From Platycnemis pennipes (lineage: Eukaryota > Arthropoda > Insecta > Odonata > Platycnemididae), in the NCBI GenBank assembly GCA_933228895.1, contig OW121846.1:149218746-149282745 (forward strand): a stretch of DNA of 64,000 bases, given 5' to 3'. The translations under genes were made by a program, and so were the position numbers. Positions 48,626 to 59,744 of this stretch are shown here, piece by piece. The number at the start of each line of letters is the position of its first letter. Position 1 is the first letter of the stretch. The notes under the pieces were generated by a model, which searched no databases, had not been told where the DNA came from, and worked only from the letters and a program-made list of their open reading frames with translations.

Positions 48626-49179
48626 ATGGAACACCACCAAGTTACAGAAGATAGAGTTTTATTTATGAAAGAATAGAAGCTTGCATTTCGATGGGCTACC
48701 AAATGAAAAAAATACGTCCTGAGCCGTATGAAACACTGTGTTCGTTAGAATGGGAATTGTCCGAAATGTCACATTCCATGGAAGCCGAGAAGGAGCGAGC
48801 AAGTGTAATTGAGGACAGGTTGAGATTTTAATCGTCGCTTGATTGCCATCACGGCGAGTCCCGTCGCATTCCCCTCCGACTGGGCGCACTCAAGCAGCAC
48901 GAGCGTCGATTTTAATCACCCGACGCCTATGGCCTTCCACGATGGGTAGGCGTCCTGCACCCGTGGTATGTCCAACCCTTAACGAAGGTGTTCAACCCCA
49001 CGAGGCTCCTGGAAGGGGCGTACATCACTGCACGGGTGGACGTGGGCGCTCCCCAAGCGGTGACTCGCTGAATGGCTTGCCGTCACATGTTGTTGTCGGT
49101 TCGAGCGACATCTTCCAGCTCCAAACATACGATGACCCCGCTTCCTTGACAAATACAGTGTTGTCCCAGAGAGCTCAAA

Positions 49180-50124
49180 TGGGGTCGTTTACCATTTTTT
49201 TTTATTGCCGAATATGATAGAATTTGTAAAATAAAAAGACCCGTATTTTTCCGTTTTTTGATCCGTACGACTTCGACTATACTATACTATAACTACTTCG
49301 TTCAATCACAGCTGAGCCCGCGAAGCTACTTCGCCTTATCGCAAAGGGGGGGATTCAGCTGACTCTGCCAATCGGAGCAGTTACGACAGCATCTGTGCGA
49401 GGAGGCCTTCCGAGAATCTCCCTCCACTCCCTTCCCCTCCCCTAAAAGCAGTCAAGGACGGGAGGAAAGTGACGTCAACGTTATCACAGCAGCATTTTCG
49501 GTGGGCGTCACCTTCTGCTTATTTTAATTTTTGATTTATGAGTGAATGGTTGTGGTTAGAAGATTAATTTTTTCACTAAATTTCTTTTTTCGTTTCTATC
49601 TAACAATTTCGTGTACAAAATGGGGGCGTTTACTTGGAACCGAAATCGCAATTTTGTACACGAAATTATTAGATGGAAACGAAAAAAGAAATTTAGTGAA
49701 AAAATTAATCTTCTAACCACAACCATTCACTCATAAATCAAAAATTAAAATAAGCAGAAGGTGAGGCCCACCGAAAATGCTGCTGTGATAACATTGACGT
49801 CACTTTCCTCCCGTCCTTGACTGCTTTTAGGGGAGGGGAAGGGAGTGGAGGGAGATTCTCGGAAGGCCTCCTCGCACAGATGCTGTCGTAACTGCTCCGA
49901 TTGGCAGATTCAGCTGAATCCCCCCCTTTGCGATAAGGCGAAGTAGCTTCGCGGGCTCATCTGTGATTGGACGAAGTCGTTATAGTATAGTATAGTCGAA
50001 GTCGTACGGATCAAAAAACGGAAAAATACGGGTCTTTTTATTTTACAAATTCTATCATATTCGGCAATAAAAAAAATATGGTAAACGACCCCATTGCGAT
50101 TTCGGTTCCAAGTAAACGCCCCCA
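49180..50124 (-). mobile_element. MITE family M1, copy C (outer), interrupted by copy D
   Basis: This is a non-autonomous element with short terminal inverted repeats (about 13 bp, TGGGG[G/T]CGTTTAC), here in reverse orientation. Its own length without the inner insertion is 472 bp. The left flank is ...CTCAAA and the right flank ATGCC. The outer element is interrupted at 49620/50094. Joining those two positions restores the uninterrupted family sequence exactly, with no extra bases. No ORF for a transposase is present. Confidence 0.9.
49621..50093 (+). mobile_element. MITE family M1, copy D (inner, nested in copy C)
   Basis: This 473-bp element starts TGGGGGCGTTTACTTGG and ends GTAAACGACCCCA. 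It shares with its host element a private tandem TAGTATAGTATAG and the same internal deletion, so the two are close siblings. Its insertion in opposite orientation makes 49180-50124 a large imperfect palindrome. The internal sequence carries TGACGTCA-like and GCGAAGTAGCTTCGC motifs. Confidence 0.92.
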
Positions 50125-50134
50125 ATGCCATTGG

Positions 50135-50545
50135 GGCTGAGTTGGTGTAGTGGTTACACTACTGGTACTATCTCACTGGGAAGACCTGGGTTCGAATCCC
50201 GACAGTGGAAGATATTTCTCATCGGTAAACCGGCTCCTTTTTAGTGATTTGCAGGGCACGTTTAAGTACAGTACTCAGTCCTTTGTATGGATCCTCTATT
50301 CCTCCCACACATAACGCCATTTCTTATCCATCGATTTTTCACTTTCCCTTTGTATGTCATCGATATTTTCATTATGTCCTCCCATAGTTCATTAGATACT
50401 CTCTCTGGCTCACGCACAGGGTTCCCTTGGCACATTTTCGTTGAAAGGACGCTAAAGCGGACGCCGGGTTTCTCTCCACCCTTCCACCTTTCCCTTCCAT
50501 TTCCATCCTTGAGCCTTTCCTCCCGCGTTGAAGCGCCTATTAGTA
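50135..50545 (+). mobile_element. tRNA-derived SINE (family S), copy 7
   Basis: An intact-looking A box (GTTGGTGTAGTGG, 50141) and B box (GGGTTCGAATCCC, 50188) are followed by GACAGTGGAAGATATTTCTC. Then come AGTACAGTACTCAGTCC, an extra segment with no counterpart in other copies, GACGCCGGGTTTCTCTCCACCC and the 3' end GCGCCTATTAGTAAGG. It begins within 15 bp of the nested MITE pair. Confidence 0.8.
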
Positions 50546-51939
50546 AGGATGCAGAATTAAATACAGAGATGAGCTCCACTCCACGCGCTTGGCCCGCCGA
50601 GGTGCATGCCGGGACCACAGCGTCTGTCTCCGCAACGTACCAAGTCCAACTCCAAGCGTTGGGAAGACGAGGTGCCTCATTACAGTCAAGCACCGTCCCA
50701 CGGACCCAGGGATCCGAGAAAGCGGGCTCGAACGGAGGAGAAAATATGCGAGCGGGAACAAGTGGGGCGAGGCGATAAAACAACATTACCCACACTCCTC
50801 CAGGGAGACTTCCCCTCGTTCTGCGACACGCCATGGAGCTCTGTTCGGCGGACAGCAGAGATAACAAGGTGGCCTAAAGAGAGGGCCTAGGGGTGTGTGA
50901 CCGAGGGTGGTCAAGTGACACGTTTAATTGGGGTTTAGTCGCCTTCCAAGGCCCGATGGCTAGTGGGGACCGCATGCGTGTCCCAACGCGGTCTTGCCTC
51001 ACTCACCGCGTGCCTCTAGACTGGTCGGGGGAGTTATCCGGCAATGCGGCTATGCGACGCCATTGCGACGTTCTCCCCGAGGAGTTGTTCGAGGTGTGCT
51101 CCCCCTTGCGTGGAGAGCGACGCAGCTCAGCGGTGGACGCTATATCGCGCCAGGAAGGTTTCGGCACGTGTAACGCTCACTATGGGGGGAGGTGAGTCTT
51201 TTGGGAGCGACTGAATTTGCCGTCGAGAGTCCTACTCTCCGTCCGTCTGTGACACGCTTTCAATACGGCCTAGCTGCCGTACCGCCGAAATAACCCACCT
51301 TCGTTTTCGGTCCGGGGGGTCGTTACGCCATGGATTGATTGGCCCGCGAAGGTACCAGCCTCTCGTTATATTGGTCGGGTGCGTAAGTTACACAGGACAC
51401 GGCTGTAATGCGAGGGGCGTGAGATAAAGAATGCGGGGGTGGGCCATTTGCGGGCCCCACTTTTTATTGGACGTGTCCCGAGAATCCTTCGAAAAGACGG
51501 CCCGTGCGTCCCAGCGTAGTGCATTCGTCCCTCACAATAGATTGGTATCTACAAGAAAAAGGGATGAGAATATCGGACATTTTCCTCCCGTTTTTTTTCT
51601 GTAGCTACGTACGTAAGACCTAAATTATCTGCATACGTGCTATTTTTTGCTCTATTTCGACCGTTGAATAAAACTAGAGACTCAACAGTACCTACAGAAC
51701 AAGCGAATTCTTTTTACTATCTCGTAATCGCCCGAAAATGAGCGGGGAAAAAGCTGCGGGATAATATGTTGATAAAACCTTTTTTCTATGAACTATCTTA
51801 TTATTCACGATGCATCATTGTGAAATGATAATATTTGAGAATAATAAATATGTATGCATGGGTAGGAATGTTTCATGTGGTCGAGGTATGATTGAGAAAA
51901 ACCCGTCGTCAGCAGTAGTCTACTGTTAAAGACAGGCGC
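50546..51939. other. GC-rich block without recognisable gene
   Basis: The segment 50540-51530 is GC- and CpG-rich, with overlapping ORFs on both strands (up to 201 codons at 50867-50262). That one runs across the SINE, and none carries a known motif. It could hold a first exon or promoter, but nothing decides it. Confidence 0.45.
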
Positions 51940-52010
51940 CAAGGAGACCAGCGGTAACGTCCCATCCGACGGACGGCACGGTACTCTAGGGTCTTCATGG
52001 GGACGATCAC
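51940..52010 (-). mobile_element. SINE (family S) core fragment
   Basis: On the minus strand AGTACCGTGCCGTCCGTCGG and ATGGGACGTTACCGCTGG are fragments of the central domain. It lies about 190 bp beyond the original stop of the RAG1-like gene. Confidence 0.65.
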
Positions 52011-52283
52011 AAATTTAATGTTTTCAACGCCTTATTCTATCTCTTGATAGCTAGTATCGGCGTATAAAAGTTAATATCAAATGCTCAAATTTGAAAGAAA
52101 ACAAAGAAAATCAGTATTTTGGTTAAATTTATGCGTATTAATATTCTTATTATAATAACGCTTAAAATTTACCACTTACCAAAGTTAAAGACTATCCTTT
52201 ACTCGTCTTCGTCACTAAACAAGTCATTGTCTTCTATTTGAGTCAAAGCCACACAGATAAGAAGTTGGAGAACTTGGGGTGAT

Positions 52284-54695
52284 AATTGTCCTCTACTCTT
52301 CTTAGGCAGCTTCCGGACTGCTGTAATAACTTGATCGGAAGTTATAAGGCACATATGAAATAAGTCCTCGTTGCAGTCTCTTCGGGGAGTTTTTCTAGTG
52401 TTGAAAACGCGTATGTAAATTGTCCTCTACTCTTCTTAGGCAGCTTCCGGACTGCTGTAATAACTTGATCGGAAGTTATAAGGCACATATGAAATAAGTC
52501 CTCGTTGCAGTCTCTTCGGGGAGTTTTTCTAGTGTTGAAAACGCGTATGTAAATTGTCCTCTACTCTTCTTAGGCAGCTTCCGGACTGCTGTAATAACTT
52601 GATCGGAAGTTATAAGGCACATATGAAATAAGTCCTCGTTGCAGTCTCTTCGGGGAGTTTTTCTAGTGTTGAAAACGCGTATGTAAATTGTCCTCTACTC
52701 TTCTTAGGCAGCTTCCGGACTGCTGTAATAACTTGATCGGAAGTTATAAGGCACATATGAAATAAGTCCTCGTTGCAGTCTCTTCGGGGAGTTTTTCTAG
52801 TGTTGAAAACGCGTATGTAAATTGTCCTCTACTCTTCTTAGGCAGCTTCCGGACTGCTGTAATAACTTGATCGGAAGTTATAAGGCACATATGAAATAAG
52901 TCCTCGTTGCAGTCTCTTCGGGGAGTTTTTCTAGTGTTGAAAACGCGTATGTAAATTGTCCTCTACTCTTCTTAGGCAGCTTCCGGACTGCTGTAATAAC
53001 TTGATCGGAAGTTATAAGGCACATATGAAATAAGTCCTCGTTGCAGTCTCTTCGGGGAGTTTTTCTAGTGTTGAAAACGCGTATGTAAATTGTCCTCTAC
53101 TCTTCTTAGGCAGCTTCCGGACTGCTGTAATAACTTGATCGGAAGTTATAAGGCACATATGAAATAAGTCCTCGTTGCAGTCTCTTCGGGGAGTTTTTCT
53201 AGTGTTGAAAACGCGTATGTAAATTGTCCTCTACTCTTCTTAGGCAGCTTCCGGACTGCTGTAATAACTTGATCGGAAGTTATAAGGCACATATGAAATA
53301 AGTCCTCGTTGCAGTCTCTTCGGAGAGTTTTTCTAGTGTTGAAAACGCGTATGTAAATTGTCCTCTACTCTTCTTAGGCAGCTTCCGGACTGCTGTAATA
53401 ACTTGATCGGAAGTTATAAGGCACATATGAAATAAGTCCTCGTTGCAGTCTCTTCGGGGAGTTTTTCTAGTGTTGAAAACGCGTATGTAAATTGTCCTCT
53501 ACTCTTCTTAGGCAGCTTCCGGACTGCTGTAATAACTTGATCGGAAGTTATAAGGCACATATGAAATAAGTCCTCGTTGCAGTCTCTTCGGGGAGTTTTT
53601 CTAGTGTTGAAAACGCGTATGTAAATTGTCCTCTACTCTTCTTAGGCAGCTTCCGGACTGCTGTAATAACTTGATCGGAAGTTATAAGGCACATATGAAA
53701 TAAGTCCTCGTTGCAGTCTCTTCGGGGAGTTTTTCTAGTGTTGAAAACGTGTATGTAAATTGTCCTCTACTCTTCTTAGGCAGCTTCCGGACTGCTGTAA
53801 TAACTTGATCGGAAGTTATAAGGCACATATGAAATAAGTCCTCGTTGCAGTCTCTTCGGGGAGTTTTTCTAGTGTTGAAAACGCGTATGTAAATTGTCCT
53901 CTACTCTTCTTAGGCAGCTTCCGGACTGCTGTAATAACTTGATCGGAAGTTATAAGGCACATATGAAATAAGTCCTCGTTGCAGTCTCTTCGGAGAGTTT
54001 TTCTAGTGTTGAAAACGCGTATGTAAATTGTCCTCTACTCTTCTTAGGCAGCTTCCGGACTGCTGTAATAACTTGATCGGAAGTTATAAGGCACATATGA
54101 AATAAGTCCTCGTTGCAGTCTCTTCGGGGAGTTTTTCTAGTGTTGAAAACGCGTATGTAAATTGTCCTCTACTCTTCTTAGGCAGCTTCCGGACTGCTGT
54201 AATAACTTGATCGGAAGTTATAAGGCACATATGAAATAAGTCCTCGTTGCAGTCTCTTCGGGGAGTTTTTCTAGTGTTGAAAACGCGTATGTAAATTGTC
54301 CTCTACTCTTCTTAGGCAGCTTCCGGACTGCTGTAATAACTTGATCGGAAGTTATAAGGCACATATGAAATAAGTCCTCGTTGCAGTCTCTTCGGGGAGT
54401 TTTTCTAGTGTTGAAAACGCGTATGTAAATTGTCCTCTACTCTTCTTAGGCAGCTTCCGGACTGCTGTAATAACTTGATCGGAAGTTATAAGGCACATAT
54501 GAAATAAGTCCTCGTTGCAGTCTCTTCGGGGAGTTTTTCTAGTGTTGAAAACGCGTATGTAAATTGTCCTCTACTCTTCTTAGGCAGCTTCCGGACTGCT
54601 GTAATAACTTGATCGGAAGTTATAAGGCACATATGAAATAAGTCCTCGTTGCAGTCTCTTCGGGGAGTTTTTCTAGTGTTGAAAACGCGTATGTA
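52284..54695 (-). repeat. 134-bp x 18 tandem array made of RAG1-like coding sequence
   Basis: The period is exactly 134 bp; the AATTGTCC landmark falls at 52284, 52418, 52552 and so on to 54562, giving 18 complete units. On the minus strand each unit encodes the segment that normally follows the last catalytic Glu: RVFNTRKTPRRDCNEDLFH, then MCLITSDQVITAV and RKLPKKSRGQ. Units are nearly identical; the differences I saw are GGAG to GAGAG-type changes at about 53324 and 53994 and one C to T near 53750. Because 134 is not a multiple of 3, the frame shifts at every unit boundary and stops appear. Outside the array the upstream and downstream coding sequence is single copy. Confidence 0.95.
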
Positions 54696-56242
54696 CTAGA
54701 ATTCTTTATGCTTACATTCCTGCGCATCTTCGGACATCATTCCTATGGGGAGGGGTGCAGCTTGGATTATAGCGGCACCATGCAGGAGTATCTTGTGCAC
54801 TGTGGGTGGTATTTTATACCAAGGATCTATAGCCACACACCTTTTTGCCGTCTCTAAAGCATACTTCTCAAATTCAAGCACGTGTATTTCATAGCCGCTT
54901 GCCAGCGCATGAAGGATTATAGAGAAGCGCTGAACCAGATCCTCGTCTAGGCTAGTGATGGAAGCTGTAAGCGAGGGATTGTCGAAGAATTTACGGGCGG
55001 TATTCCCATCATTAGAAGAGCCAAATCCCTGCTTTGGTACATCTATGATTAGGCCCATTTTCTGTTTAAATTCCTTTTGAATATTTCTTTTCCGAAGCTT
55101 AACATTTTCTTTTTCTTCTAGAGCTCTAACCTGCCATTTTGTAACGCCCAGCTTATAAGAAACACGTAGCAGATACTCAAAAGAACGCATCCATCCGTGC
55201 AGAGTGGACAACCCAAACCTATAAGTATCTTCATTTACCGGAATTGTCAAAAGATACTCGATATTGTTCATTTGAGATGGATTTGCATTGCACACATAAC
55301 ACGACTGCGACGATTTTGTGTTAGTTAATGCATTTGACAGTTTCCCTTCGACCATAGTCATGTGCATTTCATGAGATACTGAAACTTGGCTCCCAGAAAT
55401 CACTGAGGTGGATGGAACAAGGCGTAATATTTCCTCCTTAACACGGTTAGTCTCCTGCAGAATGTGCGCTGTGGTTTCTTTTATGAACTCTAATTTTAAT
55501 GTCCGACAGTAACGTAGTGACGATGGCCTTGGATTTTGCCAAATAACTATTTTTGATACATTGTCTTGTCGGAAGAATAATTGGAGTGGCACAACTGGTG
55601 TGATATAAAGGGTCCTGTCATCAAGGCAAAAATCTTGGGCCTGTTGCTTATGCATTGAATATCCCGAGCTCCCATCAGATCCCCATTTAGAAATTAGCAC
55701 CAAATTTGAAAGTTGGGAGGGAAGGAGGGAGTCGAGAACAGGTTTGAGAATAGTAAGCAGCCGAGTCACTGTGAGATCCATAAGTGACTGTAGTTGAGTT
55801 TCTGCAGAAGACTCTGTAATGTGTACACACGTCTCAGGGGGATAGCATGCCTTTTTAGCCAATTGTATCATTTCATAGCTCGGATACAAATTGGTTGCAT
55901 TGTGTGAATTGGCACCATCTCTCAAAAGCAGATACTGTCCTTTAGTGAGTTTAGCATGGACGATTACATTCAGCGCCTCTTCAGGAGTATATGGGCGTAT
56001 GATATTGGTACCTACTTGCTCAGCCGCCCACGCAAGCTTCACTTTCTCGGGACGTGTTGGTGTAGTAGAGAAAACTTCAGGCATGAACTTTGCGCTCTCG
56101 TGTTCTCCATCTGCATGTAAATTTGAGGCTGCTGCAAATACAAGTTCCTCCGTATGAGCAGAAGATCGGAGAACTGCAGTCCGCCTGGACTTTGTTTTTA
56201 AAGATACATCTTCAAATGATTCATTTGGACGCCTTATTACAC

Positions 56243-56320
56243 CTATAAGTGTAGAAAAAAGTATAAACATTCCAAATGATACGCAGTAGGATTACCAGTT
56301 ATAATTAAACAATAACTTAC
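56243..56320 (-). other. Intron of the RAG1-like gene (78 bp, GT-AG)
   Basis: The donor GTAAGTTATTG and acceptor CTACACTTATAG are both present on the minus strand. Removing the intron joins ...SASTSS to GVIRRPNESFEDVSLKTKSRR, which reads like the conserved entry of Transib/RAG1-like proteins. A second inferred intron, 56532-56601 (70 bp, GTAAGATT...AAATAG), precedes the middle exon. Confidence 0.7.
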
Positions 56321-56531
56321 CTGAAGAAGTAGATGCACTGTTGTCATCGTCATAAAAATTTATATCGCTGCCTAAGCAACGGGCATTTTTCTTTAGGAAA
56401 GTTTCCTTCTTCCTGTTGCTGCCCTTCCACTTTTCTTTAATTTTCGAAACTAGGGAACTTAAACGTTGGATGATGCGCTTTTCTTCCGGTTTCGAAATTT
56501 TCTTCCGTCCATACGTGCTAAAAGAGACGAA
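56321..56531 (-). CDS. RAG1-like gene, middle exon
   Basis: This exon is 211 nt long and encodes a basic segment (FVSFSTYGRKKISKPEEKR, then KEKWKGSNRKKETF and FLKKNARCLGSD). It starts after TTGAAATAG and ends before a strong donor (TCAG|GTAAGTT), leaving one base that completes a Gly codon with the next exon. The basic stretch and the FLKKNA-type motif resemble the N-terminal part of Transib/RAG1-like proteins. The upstream acceptor has a poor pyrimidine tract; I chose it because it is the one that keeps the frame with the preceding exon. Confidence 0.6.
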
Positions 56532-56601
56532 CTATTTCAATCTTGGACGAGAGGCCTTGAACATAACTGAAACTGCGAAGAACTACACGGAGGAATCTTA
56601 C

Positions 56602-56733
56602 CTGGTAATGATTCTGAATAAATGATCTAGTTACTGTTTGTCGCTCATCGACCAAACATCTCTTAAATGAAGAAAAATCTCCAGTTTCTTCATTTGGTCC
56701 GTAGAATGACAAGCAACACACGCAAAAGATCGT
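56602..56733 (-). CDS. RAG1-like gene, 5'-most recognisable exon
   Basis: This open segment ends in ...SFIQNHYQ at a consensus splice donor (CAG|GTAAGA on the minus strand, donor bases 56601-56597). The end is in phase 0, which matches the start of the next exon. It is Cys-rich at its upstream end (CVCCLSF) and is bounded upstream by an in-frame TGA at 56736-56734. No ATG lies in frame, so a further upstream exon is implied but was not identified. Splicing is inferred from signals and frame continuity only. Confidence 0.5.
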
Positions 56734-56736
56734 TCA

Positions 56737-59700
56737 CTATATGAATTGAACGCTACCGGCACTGTCAGAAGCAGGACTAAAAATGATGATGGATACGCGC
56801 TGCCAAAAGTGCCCACCACTGATTACACGTTAAAATCAGCACACTAGATACCAATAACACGTGCGTGAATACGTAGTCAAAATTTCACGCACGTGCCATG
56901 ACTATGTATGCCGTTAAGACTATCTGTTTACTATATGTGCACTATTGCGGAGTTGGCGAGACGAAGCGCTAACGCACACTTATCACTGTATAAAATTTGA
57001 AACCGCAGGTCTCCGCAGCTAATTTTTTTTGCGATATGGTCAGTAGATCATGCCTCACATGTCCCGGCAGACAACTGTGCAAAGCGGTGCATTTTTGTAG
57101 CTCACTTTTTGTGTAAAACTTTGCGTTTTGGGATATATAGTTACATAAATCGCTGTAAAATTGCCACAATACCATCAATGCTGAAAATTTTAGTGAAAAT
57201 ATTATGTCGATAGTACATTTACACGGAAAAAAATATTCAAACCGTGTCAAACTAAGTTTTTGGTCACACTATGAAAATTTTCGAGATAGCTGCAGCGCGG
57301 TGAAAAACCACTTCTCAAAAACAGACTAAAGGAAAGGCCTATATCTAGGAAATTCAGTTTCCAATTGTCTAATTTCTTATCAAAGTTGTTAATCAAGTCA
57401 CTTTGCTTTACGTAAACGCAACTTTTGGGAGATTATCATGAAATTCGTAAAACTACTTTTGTCCGTCTAAATCGTCCTCCCAGCCCACTGTTCGCGGCGG
57501 GGCGAATTCGAAGTGCTCTTCACCCAGAGCCTTCGTATGAACGGGTCATCCAATGAAAATATCTGCCTCAAGAGGGACTTAAGCCAGGGACCTGTGAATG
57601 GGAGGCCAGACTCTAGTCACCACCATCCGGATCTCCTCGTTGAATACAAAATGAATGTTCTCATCATGAAGAACCTAAAGCTCAATGAGTGTGAAAATGA
57701 ACCCTCAAAATGATGTAAATACTATCTTAAATGGTAGGACCCCTTTTTTCCACCATTTGAACATGCCCTTTTCTCCGTCCCTGTCGACGTACGCAAACCC
57801 AAGGGGCATCCAATCAGCAAGTCAGAAAATGTTTGAACATAGCACCAGATGTGTCCAGCAATCTGACGTCTGTTTTAAATAACAGGTAACCATGAGAAGA
57901 GGAAATTCAATTTCATGAATAATTTGAAAAGGAACTTAGAGAATGACTCTGTGAATTTCGAAAATCATAGCTTGAGTAATCATTTTTCCCGTCCCGGAAA
58001 ACTGATCCCTAAAGACCCACATGAAAAATGATCGAGTGATTCAGGGTCAATCCTTGAGGATGCAGTGCAAATACCGTATTTCCCAGCTAATTACAAGCGT
58101 CTTTTTTTCCTGGAACAACCACGGAAAATTAATCTGCGTCTTAAATGGCCTACTAATATCTGTCTGATGTACACATCCAAAACTAGGGTCCGTGGTGCAA
58201 TGCCAGGGCGTCTAATAAACCCGGAAATACGTTAATTTACGCGACGGGAGCAGTCGGGTGCCGTACATCTGCTTCCACCTGGCCGCAGACGCATGAATTT
58301 CCGAACGCAGGCGGACCATGGCTGCGCGCGCATCGTGACGTAGGCGGCGCTGGCGTGGGCGTCGCTGGGGGGGAGGGGGACGCGTTTGCAGAGGGGAAAG
58401 GGGGGGGGTTAGGAGGGAGGACGGGTTTTATGCCGAAGGTGGGAGGGGGAGAGGAGGGGGGGGGAAAGAGAGGGAGGGAGGTGAGATACCGGAAGGATGG
58501 AGAAGGTAAGTTTTTGAATGGATAATAACGAGTAACTGCTGTCGTGAGGGATTGTGGGAGGAGAGTGGGGAGCGGGCAGGTGGAAGGAGGGGGGGGGTCT
58601 CTACCCTCTTCCCCCTTTTCCTTCGATATATGGGCCGTGGGCGTATAATAACGTGCTTGGAGATCCCGTGAAAAATGGAAACAATGGCCTCCCCTCCCTC
58701 CCGCCTCCCTCCCAAACAATAATTCAAGAAAGGGTCGCGATGAGCAAAGAGAGCAAGAGGAGGGGTTATGGCGGGGGGTTCGGGAAGAGATGCGAAGGCT
58801 GTGCTAGGGGAAGCCACGCGGAAGGCTGTCTCACAGTATTCCTCCGGTCTGCCCCAAAGTATTTCAACTTCTTTGCCCGTGCGCCGTGTTTCGTAAGAAA
58901 CATTATCGTGGAAATCAATCAATAGAGTGCATAATATCAGATTTTAATTGAATTTCTGGGACCGTATCGCACAATCCAATTCAAATGAATCAAATTCTTA
59001 ACACTCAAGTAAATACGGCGTCGGTATCGGAAGCACGACACTAATCCGTAACCCTAGGGTTTACAGGTCGACTATTTATTGGCCTAGCTGACGAGGCAGA
59101 GGCGTTTTTGTCGGCACTAAGCCACCGTACGCCTGCTACTTTTTCACATTGTTCTCTGCGAGACTTGGTAAATTGCTCAGACGTGTAAGTGGCAGGGGTT
59201 GTGCGCAGCAAGTATTCTCTTCGGGCTCTCGTTAGTGGTGAGAATTGAGGTTAGCTTTCGTCCTATTACACTTGATCTTCGTTAGCGCGCTAATTAATCA
59301 TATTTGTATTTTCGGCACAAATATTATTTTCATATATATTTATAACCGATGTCCGATATGAAGCAAAAATTTCTTCATGCTCTGATGGTGACTTTCTTTG
59401 GAATTTGAGTTATTAATGCTAAATGACCCTCGAGCATTTTAGGAGGAAATGTCTATTTTACACCTGGTAGCAGTATTTGAATTCACGTGTTTCAACTTCC
59501 AAAGTTGTATTTCACAGTCTAACTTTGGTTCAATACTAATACTAATGTAATATCCCGACTGAGGTAGGGTACTTACACCAGAATTTAGGGTTTTGTGTAT
59601 TTCACTTAGCTGACCAGAAAACAGTAGTATTCAGGTACCAGATAAATACGTATGTATTTACATTTAATCTTGGCACAATTGCATTTTATTTGGGTTTTAG

Positions 59701-59744
59701 GTTTAGCATCAAAGCCAATCGTAATTTAGCGTTAGCTCTTGACC
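56737..59744. other. No gene recognised
   Basis: This is the DNA upstream of the RAG1-like exons. No missing first exon or transposon terminus was found in 56737-57480. A G-rich, low-complexity block at 58230-58820 gives Pro-rich shadow ORFs. Confidence 0.5.
57530..57640 (-). mobile_element. Decayed SINE head
   Basis: On the minus strand GGATGGTGGTGACTAGAGTC and CCATTCACAGGTCCCTGGC resemble the tRNA-like head of the 28.9-kb copy, followed by GAGGCAGATATTTTCATTGG. There is no clear core. Confidence 0.45.

Larger units (their letters stand above)
52199..56733 (-). pseudogene. RAG1/Transib-like transposase-family gene, multi-exon, disrupted near its C-terminus
   Basis: The family contains RAG1-core and Transib DDE transposases, which cut and join DNA in the nucleus. 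The gene can be joined in frame from three exons: 56733-56602, 56531-56321 and 56242 onward. In the large exon, read from the in-frame ATG at 56270, RAG1-core counterparts are visible. These are the first catalytic Asp (GSDGSSGYS, about residue 199), a CxxC zinc pair (SCYVC, 324/327), the HxxxxH zinc pair (VHKILLH, 492/497) and the last catalytic Glu (SEDAQECKHK, 518). The second catalytic acid is not obvious: FIKET stands where RAG1 has LADES. The first nine residues of that frame (MFILFSTLI) are translated intron. A TAG at 54698-54696 replaces the Arg expected after HKEF. The following coding DNA is an 18-copy array, and the original end (...LFSDEDE, TAA at 52201-52199) lies beyond it. No in-frame ATG was found for exon 1, so the 5' end is unresolved. 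It may be a decayed transposon or a broken domesticated gene; no CACAGTG-like termini were seen. Confidence 0.8.

Noticed and set aside
47635..48702. ORFs of 248-308 codons on both strands
   Set aside because: They are produced by a stop-free 27-bp repeat whose length is a multiple of 3; all reading frames look equally open and the flanks show no protein motif.
50141..50200. Functional tRNA gene
   Set aside because: A and B boxes are present, but the sequence does not close as a cloverleaf and continues into the SINE core and tail.
50262..50867. 201-codon minus-strand ORF
   Set aside because: It overlaps a SINE and a GC-rich block with long ORFs in several other frames; no conserved motif.
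52284..54695. CRISPR-like array
   Set aside because: Units are contiguous 134-bp copies without variable spacers, and the sequence is coding DNA of a eukaryotic gene.
56244..56270. ATG-initiated start (MFILFSTLI) for the RAG1-like large exon
   Set aside because: These codons lie inside a GT-AG intron whose removal restores conserved upstream sequence in frame.
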